Origin: CADCWK01 sp035944555
GTDB lineage: Bacteria > Chloroflexota > Chloroflexia > Thermomicrobiales > UBA6265
Length of the DNA stretch: 64,000 nt
Direction of reading: 5' to 3'
NCBI GenBank assembly: GCA_035944555.1
Contig: DASZAY010000026.1
Location: 248,001-312,000, forward strand
The notes under the pieces were generated by a model. That model did not search any database and was not told the origin of the DNA. It saw nothing but the letters and a program-made list of their open reading frames with translations. The position numbers were made by a program, and so were the translations under genes. The first letter of the stretch is position 1; every line of letters starts with the position of its first letter. Of this stretch, positions 15,565 through 23,852 are shown one piece after another.

Positions 15565-17061
15565 GTGACGGCAGGCAGGGCAGGCGGCAGCGAAGGGGCC
15601 TGGGGCTGGGGATCACGGTTCGCGGCCGGGCCGGACGAGCGTCTCCAAGCGTTCAACGCCTCGATCGGGTTCGACCAGCGGTTCGTCCGCGAGGACATCC
15701 GCGCGTCGGTCGCCCACGCCCGCGGACTGGCCCGGCAGGGCATCATCTCTCCCGACGATCTCTCCGCTCTCGAAGGCGCCCTCTGGGCCGTCTGGGATGA
15801 CGCCGCGGCTGGTCCACTGCCCTTTACCCTCGCCGACGAGGATATCCACACCGGCGTCGAGCGGCTGATGCGCGAGCTCATCGGTGACGTGACCGGCAAG
15901 CTCCACACCGCTCGCAGCCGCAACGACCAAGTCGCGACCGACTTCCGTCTCTGGGCACGCGGGGCCGGCTACGACGTGCTGGCCGGCGTGTTGGACCTCG
16001 CCGACACACTGCTGTCGATCGCGGCGGACCATGCCGGGACGGTCATGCCTGGCTACACGCATCTCCAGCGTGCCCAGCCGATCGTCCTTGGCCACCACCT
16101 CCACGCCTACGTCGAGATGTTCCAGCGCGATGCCGAGCGGCTTGAGCAGGCGATCGCCCGGCTCAACCGCTCCCCGCTTGGCGCCGCCGCGCTGGCCGGC
16201 TCCACCTTCCGGCTCGACCGGGAAGGCGTCGCGGCGGAGCTTGGCTTCGATGGTCCAACGACCAACAGCATGGACGGCGTCTCTGACCGCGACTTCGTCA
16301 TGGACCTGCTGATGGCCTGCGCGATGATCCAGGTCCACGTCTCGCGGCTGAGCGAGGAAGTGGTGCTCTGGACGTCGGCCGAGTTCCGGTTCGCGACGCT
16401 GGACGACCGGTTCGCGACCGGCTCGTCGATCATGCCGCAGAAGAAGAACGCTGACATCGCCGAACTGGCCCGGGGCAAGACCGGTCGCGTGATCGGCAAT
16501 CTCGTCGGGATGCTGGTCACGACCAAGGGTCTGCCGCTGACCTACAACAAGGACCTCCAGGAGGACAAGGAGGGGCTGTTCGACACGATCGACACCCTCC
16601 GCATCGTCCTGGACGTCGTCCCGCCGATGCTGCGGACGATGCGCTGGGACACCGAGCGCATGGCGGCGGCGGCCGTGGCGGACTTCGCGCTCGCAACCGA
16701 CGCAGCCGACCTGCTTGCCCGTCACGGCATCCCGTTCCGGGAGGCGCACAGCGTGGTCGGGCGGCTCGTCGCCGAGTGCGCGGCGACGGGCCGGACCTTC
16801 GCCGACCTGACCGAGGCGGAATGGGCAGCGGTCCACCCGGTGTTCGGCCAGGAGCGGCCACCGCTTGACGCCCTGACCAGCGTGTCGGCCCGCGACATCA
16901 CCGGGGGGACGGCACCGGCCCAGGTCCGGAAGGCGCAGGATCTCCACACCGGGCGGCTGGCGGCGATGCGGAAGCGGCTCGAGGAGCGCCGGGTCATCCA
17001 CGACCGGGTGATGTCGCGCCCGGCAACCTCGTCCGACACGACGGGCGGGAATCATGCCTAG
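15565..17061 (+). CDS. argH: Argininosuccinate lyase
   Basis: It cleaves argininosuccinate to arginine and fumarate, the last step of arginine synthesis. The family signatures are seen: the N-terminal FNASIGFDQRFVREDIRASV, HTARSRNDQVATDFRLW, MPGYTHLQRAQPIVLGHHL, and GSSIMPQKKNADIAE, the fumarase/aspartase superfamily catalytic loop. The homology start requires an alternative initiator; GTG at 15565 (VTAGRAGGSEGAWGWG) fits the typical short lead, but the frame is open from 15412 so the exact start is uncertain. About 498 residues, with a roughly 30-residue C-terminal extension. It overlaps the following GNAT by eight bases. Confidence 0.95.
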   Translation: MTAGRAGGSEGAWGWGSRFAAGPDERLQAFNASIGFDQRFVREDIRASVAHARGLARQGIISPDDLSALEGALWAVWDDAAAGPLPFTLADEDIHTGVERLMRELIGDVTGKLHTARSRNDQVATDFRLWARGAGYDVLAGVLDLADTLLSIAADHAGTVMPGYTHLQRAQPIVLGHHLHAYVEMFQRDAERLEQAIARLNRSPLGAAALAGSTFRLDREGVAAELGFDGPTTNSMDGVSDRDFVMDLLMACAMIQVHVSRLSEEVVLWTSAEFRFATLDDRFATGSSIMPQKKNADIAELARGKTGRVIGNLVGMLVTTKGLPLTYNKDLQEDKEGLFDTIDTLRIVLDVVPPMLRTMRWDTERMAAAAVADFALATDAADLLARHGIPFREAHSVVGRLVAECAATGRTFADLTEAEWAAVHPVFGQERPPLDALTSVSARDITGGTAPAQVRKAQDLHTGRLAAMRKRLEERRVIHDRVMSRPATSSDTTGGNHA

Positions 17062-17638
17062 CCTGGCGGAGTTCTGGCGCCACCTGACCGGCGACGAGGA
17101 CCGGGACATGCCCGATGAGGACGATGCCCGCGATGTCGACGATGACGCGGTAGTCGCCCGACCAGTGGAATCCGACGCGGACTGGGCAGCGGTCCAGGTG
17201 GTCCGCCGGATGGTCTTCCACGACGAGCAGGGGTTCATCGGCGCCGAGACGACCGACAGCGACGACGGCCGCTCGTTCCAAGCGCTGGCAACGGTGCCCA
17301 TTACGGATGCGGCGATGGGTGATCGCTGGGCCGAGTTGCGGGTCGGAGACCGGCTCGTGGTCAGCGTCGGGCGGATGACGCCGGGACCGGCCAGCGGATC
17401 GGAGGCGACGATCACCTGGGTGGCGACGGTACCGGACTTCCGGGGCCGCGGTGCGGCGGCGGCAGTGATGGGGCTGATGCTCCAGCAAGCCGACCGGATC
17501 GGCGCGCCGACGGTCCGGCTGTCGTCGCAGGGCCACGCGGTGCCGTTCTACCGCCGCCTGGGTTTCCAGCCCGTCGGCGCGCCGTACGAGATCCGCGGCA
17601 TGCCGCACCAACTGATGGCCCGCTGGCAGACAAGCTGA
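17054..17638 (+). CDS. GNAT-family N-acetyltransferase overlapping argH
   Basis: A 194-residue protein. The N-terminal part is acidic (MPDEDDARDVDDDAVV). The GNAT core has ITWVATVPDFRGRGAAAAVM, the acetyl-CoA loop, and FYRRLGFQPVGAPYEIRGMP, a typical C-terminus. It starts eight bases before the argH stop, implying co-translation. A role tied to arginine metabolism (an ArgA-like activity) is only suggested by position. Confidence 0.85.
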   Translation: MPSLAEFWRHLTGDEDRDMPDEDDARDVDDDAVVARPVESDADWAAVQVVRRMVFHDEQGFIGAETTDSDDGRSFQALATVPITDAAMGDRWAELRVGDRLVVSVGRMTPGPASGSEATITWVATVPDFRGRGAAAAVMGLMLQQADRIGAPTVRLSSQGHAVPFYRRLGFQPVGAPYEIRGMPHQLMARWQTS

Positions 17639-17954
17639 GCGGTCGGTCGAGGGCGCTACCCTCTCCGACCCTGATCGTCAGGAATTGGTCCTCGCACACA
17701 AGGCGACGGCCCCGGCCCCTTGCGCCGCGACCGGATCCCGGATCCTTAACCCTCAGGGACCGATACCAGTGCATGTTCAGCGGTTGAGCAGGCCCCGGTC
17801 GATGACTATACTCATCCGGCCCGCGAGTTCGTCACCGACGAGCGCCGCATCGCGTCCCAGCGGGTCCAGCCAGCGCGCGAACCCTCTTCTGGTGTCGACC
17901 CCCCGTTCTCCTGGAACGGTCACGGTGGTCTGGCGCGATAAGGAGTGAGCCGAC
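17639..17954. other. Non-coding region upstream of ferredoxin
   Basis: A stretch of about 315 bases with no convincing gene. It contains the promoter at 17784-17812 and a purine-rich AAGGAGTGAG ribosome site just before 17955. Confidence 0.6.
17784..17812 (+). promoter_or_regulatory. Sigma70-type promoter of the ferredoxin gene
   Basis: TTGAGC (17784-17789), a 17-base spacer, then TATACT (17807-17812). It would give a leader of about 135 bases ahead of the ferredoxin start. Good match and ideal spacing. Confidence 0.7.
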
Positions 17955-18197
17955 ATGGCCTACGTCATCACCCAGCCCTGCATCGGGACCAAGGACGCCT
18001 CGTGCGTCGAAGTCTGCCCGGTGGACTGCATCCACTCGTCCGACGACGCGGATCAGTACTTCATCAACCCGGACGAGTGCATCGACTGCGGCGTCTGCGC
18101 CGAGGTCTGCCCGGTCGAGGCAATCTTCTTCGAGGACGACGTCCCCGAGAACTGGACGAGCTTCAAGGATCTCAACGCGGGGTTCTACAAGCACTAG
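17955..18197 (+). CDS. Seven-iron ferredoxin (3Fe-4S/4Fe-4S)
   Basis: A soluble electron carrier of 80 residues. The N-terminal half shows PCIGTKDASCVEVCPVDCIH, with a C-x7-C-x3-C pattern typical of the 3Fe-4S-bearing cluster of 7Fe ferredoxins. The second cluster has CIDCGVCAEVCPVEAIF. The tail FYKH is short. An excellent AAGGAG site precedes the ATG. It has its own promoter and terminator, so it is monocistronic; its redox partners are not in view. Confidence 0.95.
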   Translation: MAYVITQPCIGTKDASCVEVCPVDCIHSSDDADQYFINPDECIDCGVCAEVCPVEAIFFEDDVPENWTSFKDLNAGFYKH

Positions 18198-18256
18198 GCT
18201 GCCCGGGGCAGGCAAGCGACAATCGAGCGCTCCCTGCTCGCATCAGACGTATTGAG

Positions 18257-18294
18257 AGCCCGGGGAGACTGCACAAGAGCAGTCTCCCCGGGCT
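18257..18294. terminator. 16-bp terminator after ferredoxin
   Basis: AGCCCGGGGAGACTGC, loop ACAAGA, then the exact complement followed by TTCCC. A strong intrinsic terminator for the plus strand. Confidence 0.85.
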
Positions 18295-18544
18295 TTCCCA
18301 TGTCACAGCCCGCCATGCCGTCGTGCGCTGATCAGCCCGCACCGACCGTCCTCCCGTTGCGGCGACTCCAATGCGGGCGACTGGTACGGGAATTGTTCCG
18401 GGACGATGACCGCCGGGGGTGATCCCCACGGAACGGCCCTCCCGGATGGTCACGGGACATACGTGTCTGCCAAGGGATCAACCTCCCGACGCCGCGATGT
18501 GCAGCTTCGGATCAGGACCACCTGGCCTATGGAGAGGGCGAACG
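18295..18544. other. Non-coding spacer
   Basis: About 250 bases between the ferredoxin terminator and the EEP gene. No gene, tRNA or strong repeat was recognised. A promoter for the next gene must lie here but was not identifiable. Confidence 0.5.
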
Positions 18545-19399
18545 ATGAGGGACACCGCCGAGCCGACCCCGACGCTTCGCGTGCTGACGATGGCCCTGCT
18601 GTCACCTGATTATGCCGACTGGTCTCAGCGCCGCCGTGTGCTTCGCCGCGTTCTGTCGGAGGTGCGGCCCGATGTGGTCGCGCTCCAGGAAGTCGACTGC
18701 CGGGATGGGTACGAGGAGGTCAGGTACCTGCTGGGGACGGGCTATTCCCTTTCACCGCATTCGGCTCGCTCCGAGAACGGCGTCGGCGCCGTGCTGGCGA
18801 GCCGGGTCCCGCCCACCTCCCGCAACGAACTCGACCTGCGTGTGACGGCGCGGGTGGACCTGCCATGGTCTGCCGCTGTCGCGGCCGAGATCAGGCTACC
18901 GGCGCCGTTCGGGCCAACGCTGTTCGTCCACTACAAGCCCACCTGGCATATCGGCTATGCGCACGAGCGTGAGCTCCAGGCCGTCGCCTGTGCCCGGTTC
19001 ATCGACGATCTCGTTGCCGGTCGCGATATGCACGTGGTCGTGCTCGGCGACCTGGATGACACGCCCGACTCCTCGAGCATCCGTTTCTGGACCGGCCGTC
19101 AGGCACTCGGGGATTGCAGCGTTGCCTACCGGGATGCCTGGGAATCAGCCCATCCTGGCGAACCCGGACACACGTTCACCCCAGCGAATCCATTCGTCCG
19201 TGCCGGAGAGATGGCACTCGAATCCGGTCGGCGAATCGACTACATCATGGTGCGCTGTGGGCCCCATGGCCCGACGCTCGATGTCGTTGACAGCCGCCGC
19301 GTGCTGGATCAGCCGGTCGATGGCGTCTGGGCAAGCGACCACTTCGGGCTCCTCGCGGTGCTGCAGGTGCCGGCGCACAAGCCCGGCACCTGGATCTGA
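18545..19399 (+). CDS. Endonuclease/exonuclease/phosphatase (EEP) superfamily protein
   Basis: A 284-residue cytosolic protein (no signal seen) with EEP metal and catalytic motifs: VVALQEVDCRDG, FVHYKPTWHIG, VVLGDLDDTPDSSSIRFWTG (GDxN replaced by GDLDDTPD, common in this branch), SGRRIDYIMVR and WASDHFGLLAVL. It should hydrolyse phosphodiesters or phosphomonoesters; substrate unknown. ATG 18545 follows GGAGAGGG. The frame runs upstream to 18419 without homology. Its end is only 97 bases before the Rrf2 gene. Confidence 0.85.
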   Translation: MRDTAEPTPTLRVLTMALLSPDYADWSQRRRVLRRVLSEVRPDVVALQEVDCRDGYEEVRYLLGTGYSLSPHSARSENGVGAVLASRVPPTSRNELDLRVTARVDLPWSAAVAAEIRLPAPFGPTLFVHYKPTWHIGYAHERELQAVACARFIDDLVAGRDMHVVVLGDLDDTPDSSSIRFWTGRQALGDCSVAYRDAWESAHPGEPGHTFTPANPFVRAGEMALESGRRIDYIMVRCGPHGPTLDVVDSRRVLDQPVDGVWASDHFGLLAVLQVPAHKPGTWI

Positions 19400-19461
19400 C
19401 CCATTCCCGGGATCGCTCAGGACGCTCGGACGCCTGTTGTCCACGGATTTTGACCGACCGG

Positions 19462-19490
19462 TTGCCTACTGTGCTCGTTTCAAATACAGT
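19462..19490 (+). promoter_or_regulatory. Promoter and candidate operator of the Rrf2 gene
   Basis: TTGCCT (19462-19467), a 17-base spacer, TACAGT (19485-19490). ACTGT at 19468-19472 and ACAGT at 19486-19490 form an inverted pair separated by 13 bases across the promoter. This would suit autoregulation by the Rrf2 protein encoded six bases downstream of the -10. Confidence 0.6.
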
Positions 19491-19496
19491 ATATCC

Positions 19497-19958
19497 ATGC
19501 GTAATGCCCACTTCGCCATGGCCATCCACGCGCTCGCGCTGCTCGCTCAGTCCGACGAGGGGTATTCAAGCGCGTACATCGCCGGAAGCGTCAACACGGG
19601 CGCGCCGTTCCTCCGGCGCGTGCTCTCGACGCTGGTCAAGGCGGGACTGATCGAGGCCCGCGAGGGACGCGACGGCGGCTACCGCCTGGCCCGTCCCGCC
19701 GATCGCATCACGCTGGCCGAGGTCTACCGGGCAACGACAGGTGACCCGGTCCTCGGCCCGAGCCCGGCGGAGCCCAACGTGTTCTGCCCTGTCGGCTCCG
19801 GGATGCGCCAGGCGTTCGGAGGCCTGTCCGCGGAGATCGAGGCGACAGTCCTCGCGGCGCTCGCCGACCGGACCGTCGCTCAGGTCAGCGCCGACGCGGT
19901 CAGGCACGGCATCACCGGAGGGCGGCACGCCAAGGAGGGCGCCGAACAGGGACGCTGA
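19497..19958 (+). CDS. Rrf2-family transcriptional regulator
   Basis: A 153-residue winged-helix regulator. The sequence MRNAHFAMAIHALALLAQ, then SAYIAGSVNTGAPFLRRVLS (helix-turn-helix) and KAGLIEAREGRDGGYRLARP (wing) is typical. The single cysteine in NVFCPVGSGMRQAFGG stands where other Rrf2 proteins have one to three cluster-binding cysteines, so an iron-sulphur sensing role is doubtful. The start ATG is close to the -10, so the transcript may be leaderless or nearly so. It is followed by a SnoaL-like gene with a similar upstream inverted motif. Confidence 0.88.
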   Translation: MRNAHFAMAIHALALLAQSDEGYSSAYIAGSVNTGAPFLRRVLSTLVKAGLIEAREGRDGGYRLARPADRITLAEVYRATTGDPVLGPSPAEPNVFCPVGSGMRQAFGGLSAEIEATVLAALADRTVAQVSADAVRHGITGGRHAKEGAEQGR

Positions 19959-19978
19959 CCCGACGTCATTTGCCCGAA

Positions 19979-20000
19979 ACTGTACCCGTACCCACACAGT
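19979..20000 (+). promoter_or_regulatory. Second candidate Rrf2 operator, upstream of SnoaL-like gene
   Basis: ACTGT (19979-19983) and ACAGT (19996-20000) with 12 bases between, followed by AT as in the Rrf2 promoter (ACAGTAT in both). TTGCCC lies just upstream, as TTGCCT does in the Rrf2 promoter. Shared layout suggests one regulator controls both genes. Confidence 0.5.
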
Positions 20001-20025
20001 ATTCACCCGATGTTGAGGAGAGATC

Positions 20026-20409
20026 ATGGACCGCATCGAGCAGAACAAGCAGACCGTGACGGCCTTCTATGACCTGATGTTCAACCGGGCCCGGCCCCGC
20101 GAGGCGATCGAGCGCTACGCCGGCGCGACCTACCGCCAGCATAATCCGCACGTTGGCGACGGCAAGGATGCGTTCATCGCGTACTTCGAGCGGATGGCGG
20201 GGGAGTACCCCGGCAAGTCGGTCGAGTTCCGGCGGGTGCTGGCCGATGGCGACTTCGTCGTCCTGCACTGCCATCAGCGCTGGCCGGGCGACCAGGACTA
20301 CGCCGGGATCGACATCTTCCGGCTGGACGCCGACGGCCGGATCGTCGAGCACTGGGATGTGCTGCAGGTCATCCCGCTGACGTCCGCCAACGACAACGGG
20401 ATGTTCTAG
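20026..20409 (+). CDS. SnoaL-like / NTF2-fold protein
   Basis: A 127-residue protein with MDRIEQNKQTVTAFYDLMFN, YRQHNPHVGDGKDAFIAYFE and VLHCHQRWPG...GIDIFRLDADGRIVEHWDV, the standard sequence of SnoaL-like proteins (polyketide cyclase fold, often called YybH/SnoaL-like). GAGGAG precedes the ATG. The likely role is binding or isomerising a small organic compound. It is probably controlled by the adjacent Rrf2 regulator. Confidence 0.88.
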   Translation: MDRIEQNKQTVTAFYDLMFNRARPREAIERYAGATYRQHNPHVGDGKDAFIAYFERMAGEYPGKSVEFRRVLADGDFVVLHCHQRWPGDQDYAGIDIFRLDADGRIVEHWDVLQVIPLTSANDNGMF

Positions 20410-20415
20410 TCACGA

Positions 20416-21249
20416 TCAGATCTCTGTCCGATCGCTACTCCGCGGGTCCTCGACCAGCCACGGACGATGGAAGTCGCCACTGTTCACCTCCGCCCGCCAG
20501 GGTCGCGACTTCGTCAGCGCGATCTCCAGGCCCGGATCTGACCGATCGAGGCGGGCGACGATCAGCTCATCGCTCTCCGCCGCGACCGCCAGTGGCTCGC
20601 CGTGCGGACCGACCAGTTCGGCGGGCAGGAGGTGCGCCGTCTGGCTCGGTCCGGACAGGGCGACCCAGTAGTTGTGAATCCCGGCATAGGCCCGTGCCTT
20701 GACCTCGAGAACGGCGTCCACCGGGTAGGCCGGGAACAGCAGGCAGTCGACCCCGAGCCGCTCGTACTCGGCGAACAGATCGGGGAAGTTGACCTCGACG
20801 CAGATCACGCAGCCGAACCGGAACCCGTCGACGTCGAACACGGTTGGCTGGGTACCGGGCGTGTAGAAGTGGTTGGTCTCCGTCCAGGAGCAGAGGCGCT
20901 TGTCGTACCGGTCGACGATCCGGCCCTGGTCGTCGATGACATAGAGACTGTTGTGGGGGCGGTGCGGCGGGGTCAATGGATGCGTCGAGCCGAGCACCAC
21001 CCAGAGCCGCAACTCGGCCGCGAGCGCCATGACTCGCCGGAGCTCGTCGCGGAGCCCGTCCCAGTCCATGCCGGACCAGTCAGCGTGCTGCTCCTTCGCG
21101 TAGCCCGACAGCATCCCCTCCGGAAACAGGATCAGCCGGGCGCCCCCTACTGCGGCCTCTCGCATCAGCCGGCGGACGGTCGGGGCGTTGATCGCCGGGT
21201 CATCGGTGATCGTCGCCTGCGCGATCGCGATCGGGAATGGCTCCGTCAC
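20416..21249 (-). CDS. Carbon-nitrogen hydrolase (nitrilase superfamily)
   Basis: A 277-residue amidase-type hydrolase. The catalytic triad is visible: Glu in LILFPEGMLSGYA, Lys in VDRYDKRLCSWTETNHFY, Cys in FGCVICVEVNFPDLFAEYE. Start GTG 21249 has an excellent AGGAGG eight bases upstream; the frame extends 19 codons further without homology. It hydrolyses an amide or nitrile. Neighbours do not define the substrate. It converges with the SnoaL-like gene six bases away. Confidence 0.92.
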   Translation of the reverse strand: MTEPFPIAIAQATITDDPAINAPTVRRLMREAAVGGARLILFPEGMLSGYAKEQHADWSGMDWDGLRDELRRVMALAAELRLWVVLGSTHPLTPPHRPHNSLYVIDDQGRIVDRYDKRLCSWTETNHFYTPGTQPTVFDVDGFRFGCVICVEVNFPDLFAEYERLGVDCLLFPAYPVDAVLEVKARAYAGIHNYWVALSGPSQTAHLLPAELVGPHGEPLAVAAESDELIVARLDRSDPGLEIALTKSRPWRAEVNSGDFHRPWLVEDPRSSDRTEI

Positions 21250-21284
21250 GTGGTCCTCCTGCTCCGCCGCCCAACCGGCTCCGG

Positions 21285-21830
21285 TCACCCGAGACCCCGC
21301 CGGCAAAAATCCCAGAGGCCATGATCGAGCTCCACCTGAGCCAGCGACGGCACACCGGACCGGGCAAGGATATGGATGATCTCGATCCGGTGCCCCTCAT
21401 GGTGAAGGATCACCATCAGAATGGCGCCACCGTACGTGAAGGGATACCCGGAGTCGATGAGGAAGGACTCTTCCAGCCGGCCCTCGGCCTGGACCTGCCT
21501 CGCGACCGCGGCAAACTGGTCATAGGCCCGCTCATGGAGGGCCAGCCAGGAGTCGACCGCGCCGGGCGGGCCGGCGGCGTGGGCGCGCTCACTGGCGCCG
21601 ATCAGGTCACCCAGTGACCCGACGACCGGCTCGCCCGTGTCCAGCGCCTGCCGCATCAGCCCCGCCCAGAACGCGATGTTGGGCAGGTAATGGTCGAACG
21701 TCGCCCGGATGGTCCGGTGCCCGATATCGAAGGCTTGGTCCAGCTGGCCGTCCCCGAGCTCACGGCAGCGGCGCAGCACCTCCGCGTTTGCCCAGCGATC
21801 GTGCTCAAGTAACCGTTCGAGGACATCCAT
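21285..21830 (-). CDS. DinB/YfiT-type damage-inducible family protein
   Basis: A 181-residue four-helix bundle protein with MDVLERLLEHDRWANAEVLR (conserved histidine), FDIGHRTIRATFDHYLPNIAFW (second His region) and ILMVILHHEGHRIEIIH (C-terminal His pair). These three histidine-bearing helices define DinB proteins, some of which use bacillithiol or mycothiol. ATG 21830 is chosen (GAAGGGACC site). The frame is open further upstream. Its stop is 35 bases upstream of the nitrilase start, so the two may be co-transcribed. Confidence 0.85.
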   Translation of the reverse strand: MDVLERLLEHDRWANAEVLRRCRELGDGQLDQAFDIGHRTIRATFDHYLPNIAFWAGLMRQALDTGEPVVGSLGDLIGASERAHAAGPPGAVDSWLALHERAYDQFAAVARQVQAEGRLEESFLIDSGYPFTYGGAILMVILHHEGHRIEIIHILARSGVPSLAQVELDHGLWDFCRRGLG

Positions 21831-21938
21831 GTTCGGTCCCTTCATCAGGCTGGCGGGTCTGGCATCATCGCCGACACGGAGTGCGCCCGCCACCAAGGAT
21901 CCGACGCAGTCCGCATGATCGTCACATGGAGGCCGGGA

Positions 21939-22580
21939 ATGTCGGAACGGGCGGTCCGGGGGACGGCGGGATACGGCGGAAATGGGGTGACCGCCTTCCA
22001 TGCGGCGTCGGAGGCCCTGACGTTCGAGGAGGTCCACGCGGACCTGCTCGACCTGATCCCGGTCAGGCCAGGCCGGGCACTCGACGCCGGCGCCGGGACC
22101 GGGCGGGACGCGGCGGCGCTGGTCGCCCGCGAGTGGAACGTTGTCGCTGCCGAGCCGGTCGCGGCGTTTCGCGAGCAGGGTCAGCGAGCGCATCCCTCCA
22201 CCCGCATCACCTGGCATGACGACGCCCTCCCTCACCTCGACACGGTCCGCTCCCTCGGCTTCCGCTACGACCTCGTCGTCGCCTGCGCCGTCTGGATGCA
22301 CCTCAACGCCGGGGAGCGGTCCATTGGCTGGCGGGTGCTCGGTGACCTGACCACGCCCGGCGGTCTCGTGATCATGTCCCTACGCCACGGCCCGGTACCC
22401 GCTGGCCGGTGGATGGACGACGTCAGCGGTGACGAGACGGTCACGGCAGCGAGCGCCACCGGGTTCGAACTCCTGCGCCGCCGCGACAACCGCCCCAGCC
22501 TGCTGCCCGGCAAGACCGATGTGACCTGGACCCGGTTGGCGTTTCGGCAGACAGGGAGCCTCGCTACCCCAATGTGCTGA
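21939..22580 (+). CDS. Class I SAM-dependent methyltransferase
   Basis: A 213-residue protein. Motif I is ALDAGAGTGRDAAALVAREW, followed by NVVAAEPVAAF (motif II acidic region) and YDLVVACAVWMHLNAGERS (motif IV/post-II). The C-terminal FxxxRRxxxRPSLLPGK is characteristic of small, non-specific methyltransferases. GGAGG before ATG 21939. The substrate is unknown. Confidence 0.88.
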   Translation: MSERAVRGTAGYGGNGVTAFHAASEALTFEEVHADLLDLIPVRPGRALDAGAGTGRDAAALVAREWNVVAAEPVAAFREQGQRAHPSTRITWHDDALPHLDTVRSLGFRYDLVVACAVWMHLNAGERSIGWRVLGDLTTPGGLVIMSLRHGPVPAGRWMDDVSGDETVTAASATGFELLRRRDNRPSLLPGKTDVTWTRLAFRQTGSLATPMC

Positions 22581-22602
22581 TGGCACTACCCACAGGCTTG
22601 TC

Positions 22603-23610
22603 TCACTCGGCGGGTTCAAGCAGCGGCTCAAGCCGGACTGAGACCTCGTCAACGCAGCACTGCGCGACCTCCAGAAGTGACCAGACCCTATCGAGGTCAT
22701 GGGGCTGGCGTGCTTCATCGGGCAAGGCATCAAGTGAATCAAGCAAGGCAGAGGCGCGCTCGTGGTAGTCGCGCGACATCTCACCCAGCGACTGCGCCAG
22801 GAGCAACATCGGCGACGGACCGGTCGGACGAACTGGCTGAGATGGCTGGTTCGGCGCGCGATGCGCCGTGGTCCGTGGAGTACTGGAAGGGGGCCGGTTT
22901 ATCCAGCCGTCAACCGTCCCTCTCGGGTCCACATCCAACTCAGACAGCGTCGCCCCACGGATTGAGACGTTCGCAATATGCAATCGGGTGTGAGGGCCGA
23001 CCCGGATCCCTTTCGATCGCTGCCCAGTGAGGGTCAGATCGGTGTTGAGCAGATGACTGGACCGATCACTTGACGCGATGTCGAGACCGAGAGCTCCAGC
23101 CTCGATAGAACACTGCTCCAGCCGGACTCCGCCACTCAGGACAACCACCGCCCCCAGGCTTGATGTCGAGACGAACCGGATTCCTCGGAAAGTCACCACC
23201 GCGTCGCCCGCGTCGACCACCAGGGCCGGCGAGTTACCGCCGTCAATGGTGAACTGCTTGTCACGATCCGGACAGCGGAAGGTGAACCCTTGGCGCGCGA
23301 CAACCGAATCGCGGAAGGTTCCCGGATTAAGGTCAACGATCTCCGTCCCAATCCCATCGACGAAGCTCTGAACCGGCCCTGAAATACCCTGGCGGCTGAT
23401 GAGCAGCTGCCGCTGCGCCGGGGAAAGGTCAAGCCGCCGATCATTCCGACTTGCGGGCGTAGCGACCGACCGGCTTTCCGAGCAGTCGTGTCGTTTATCC
23501 GAGTCGTATTCGAAGGGCTGCCAGGTCTCATTCGACCACGCCATGAAGCGCATGGAGATACGTCGACCGCAGTAGTAACAGTCCTTCGGGTATGCCCGAT
23601 TCTGAGCCAT
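22603..23610 (-). CDS. Zn-ribbon protein fused to right-handed beta-helix
   Basis: A 335-residue protein with an unusual order. Residues 11-43 carry a C-x2-C-x26-H-x-C metal site (CYYCGRRISMRF... RHDC). After a linker, residues ~95-240 form an Ile/Val-rich repeat pattern (PALVVDAGDAVVTFRGIRF, GAVVVLSGGVRLEQCSIEAG) that looks like a right-handed beta-helix (pectate lyase fold). The C-terminal ~90 residues are helical (SALLDSLDALPDEARQPHD). A strong AAAGGAC precedes the ATG. No catalytic acids could be assigned. It is a paralogue of the interrupted gene at 26355-27689, which sits beside a UvrD-like helicase. Here no helicase is adjacent. Family and function are not recognised. Confidence 0.75.
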   Translation of the reverse strand: MAQNRAYPKDCYYCGRRISMRFMAWSNETWQPFEYDSDKRHDCSESRSVATPASRNDRRLDLSPAQRQLLISRQGISGPVQSFVDGIGTEIVDLNPGTFRDSVVARQGFTFRCPDRDKQFTIDGGNSPALVVDAGDAVVTFRGIRFVSTSSLGAVVVLSGGVRLEQCSIEAGALGLDIASSDRSSHLLNTDLTLTGQRSKGIRVGPHTRLHIANVSIRGATLSELDVDPRGTVDGWINRPPSSTPRTTAHRAPNQPSQPVRPTGPSPMLLLAQSLGEMSRDYHERASALLDSLDALPDEARQPHDLDRVWSLLEVAQCCVDEVSVRLEPLLEPAE

Positions 23611-23795
23611 ACTCTGTCCTTTCCACCGCCAACATCATCGTCGTCGATAGCCAATATTCTGCTGCTCCTTTCCGACTAGGACAACAGGTTTCGACAATCC
23701 TTTCGCTCCCGCGACCGGCAAGCTGAACCTCGATCTGCCACTGCAACGGATCAGCTAGCTGGTCGAGCGAGTTTTTATGTCGAAGAACAACAACG

Positions 23796-23823
23796 AGAGG
23801 GACCGGATTGCTCCGGTCCCTCT
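23796..23823. terminator. 12-bp hairpin, terminator of PadR operon (minus)
   Basis: AGAGGGACCGGA, loop TTGC, TCCGGTCCCTCT. On the minus strand it follows the membrane gene 23853-24839 and is succeeded by a T-rich run (CGTTGTTGTTCTTCG). TTT also follows on the plus strand. Confidence 0.75.
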
Positions 23824-23852
23824 TTCATCGACAGTTGTTCGGATCCAGTTCG

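Noticed and set aside
15613..17415. 600-codon antisense frame opposite argH
   Set aside because: argH motifs are unambiguous on the plus strand; the antisense product has no signature.
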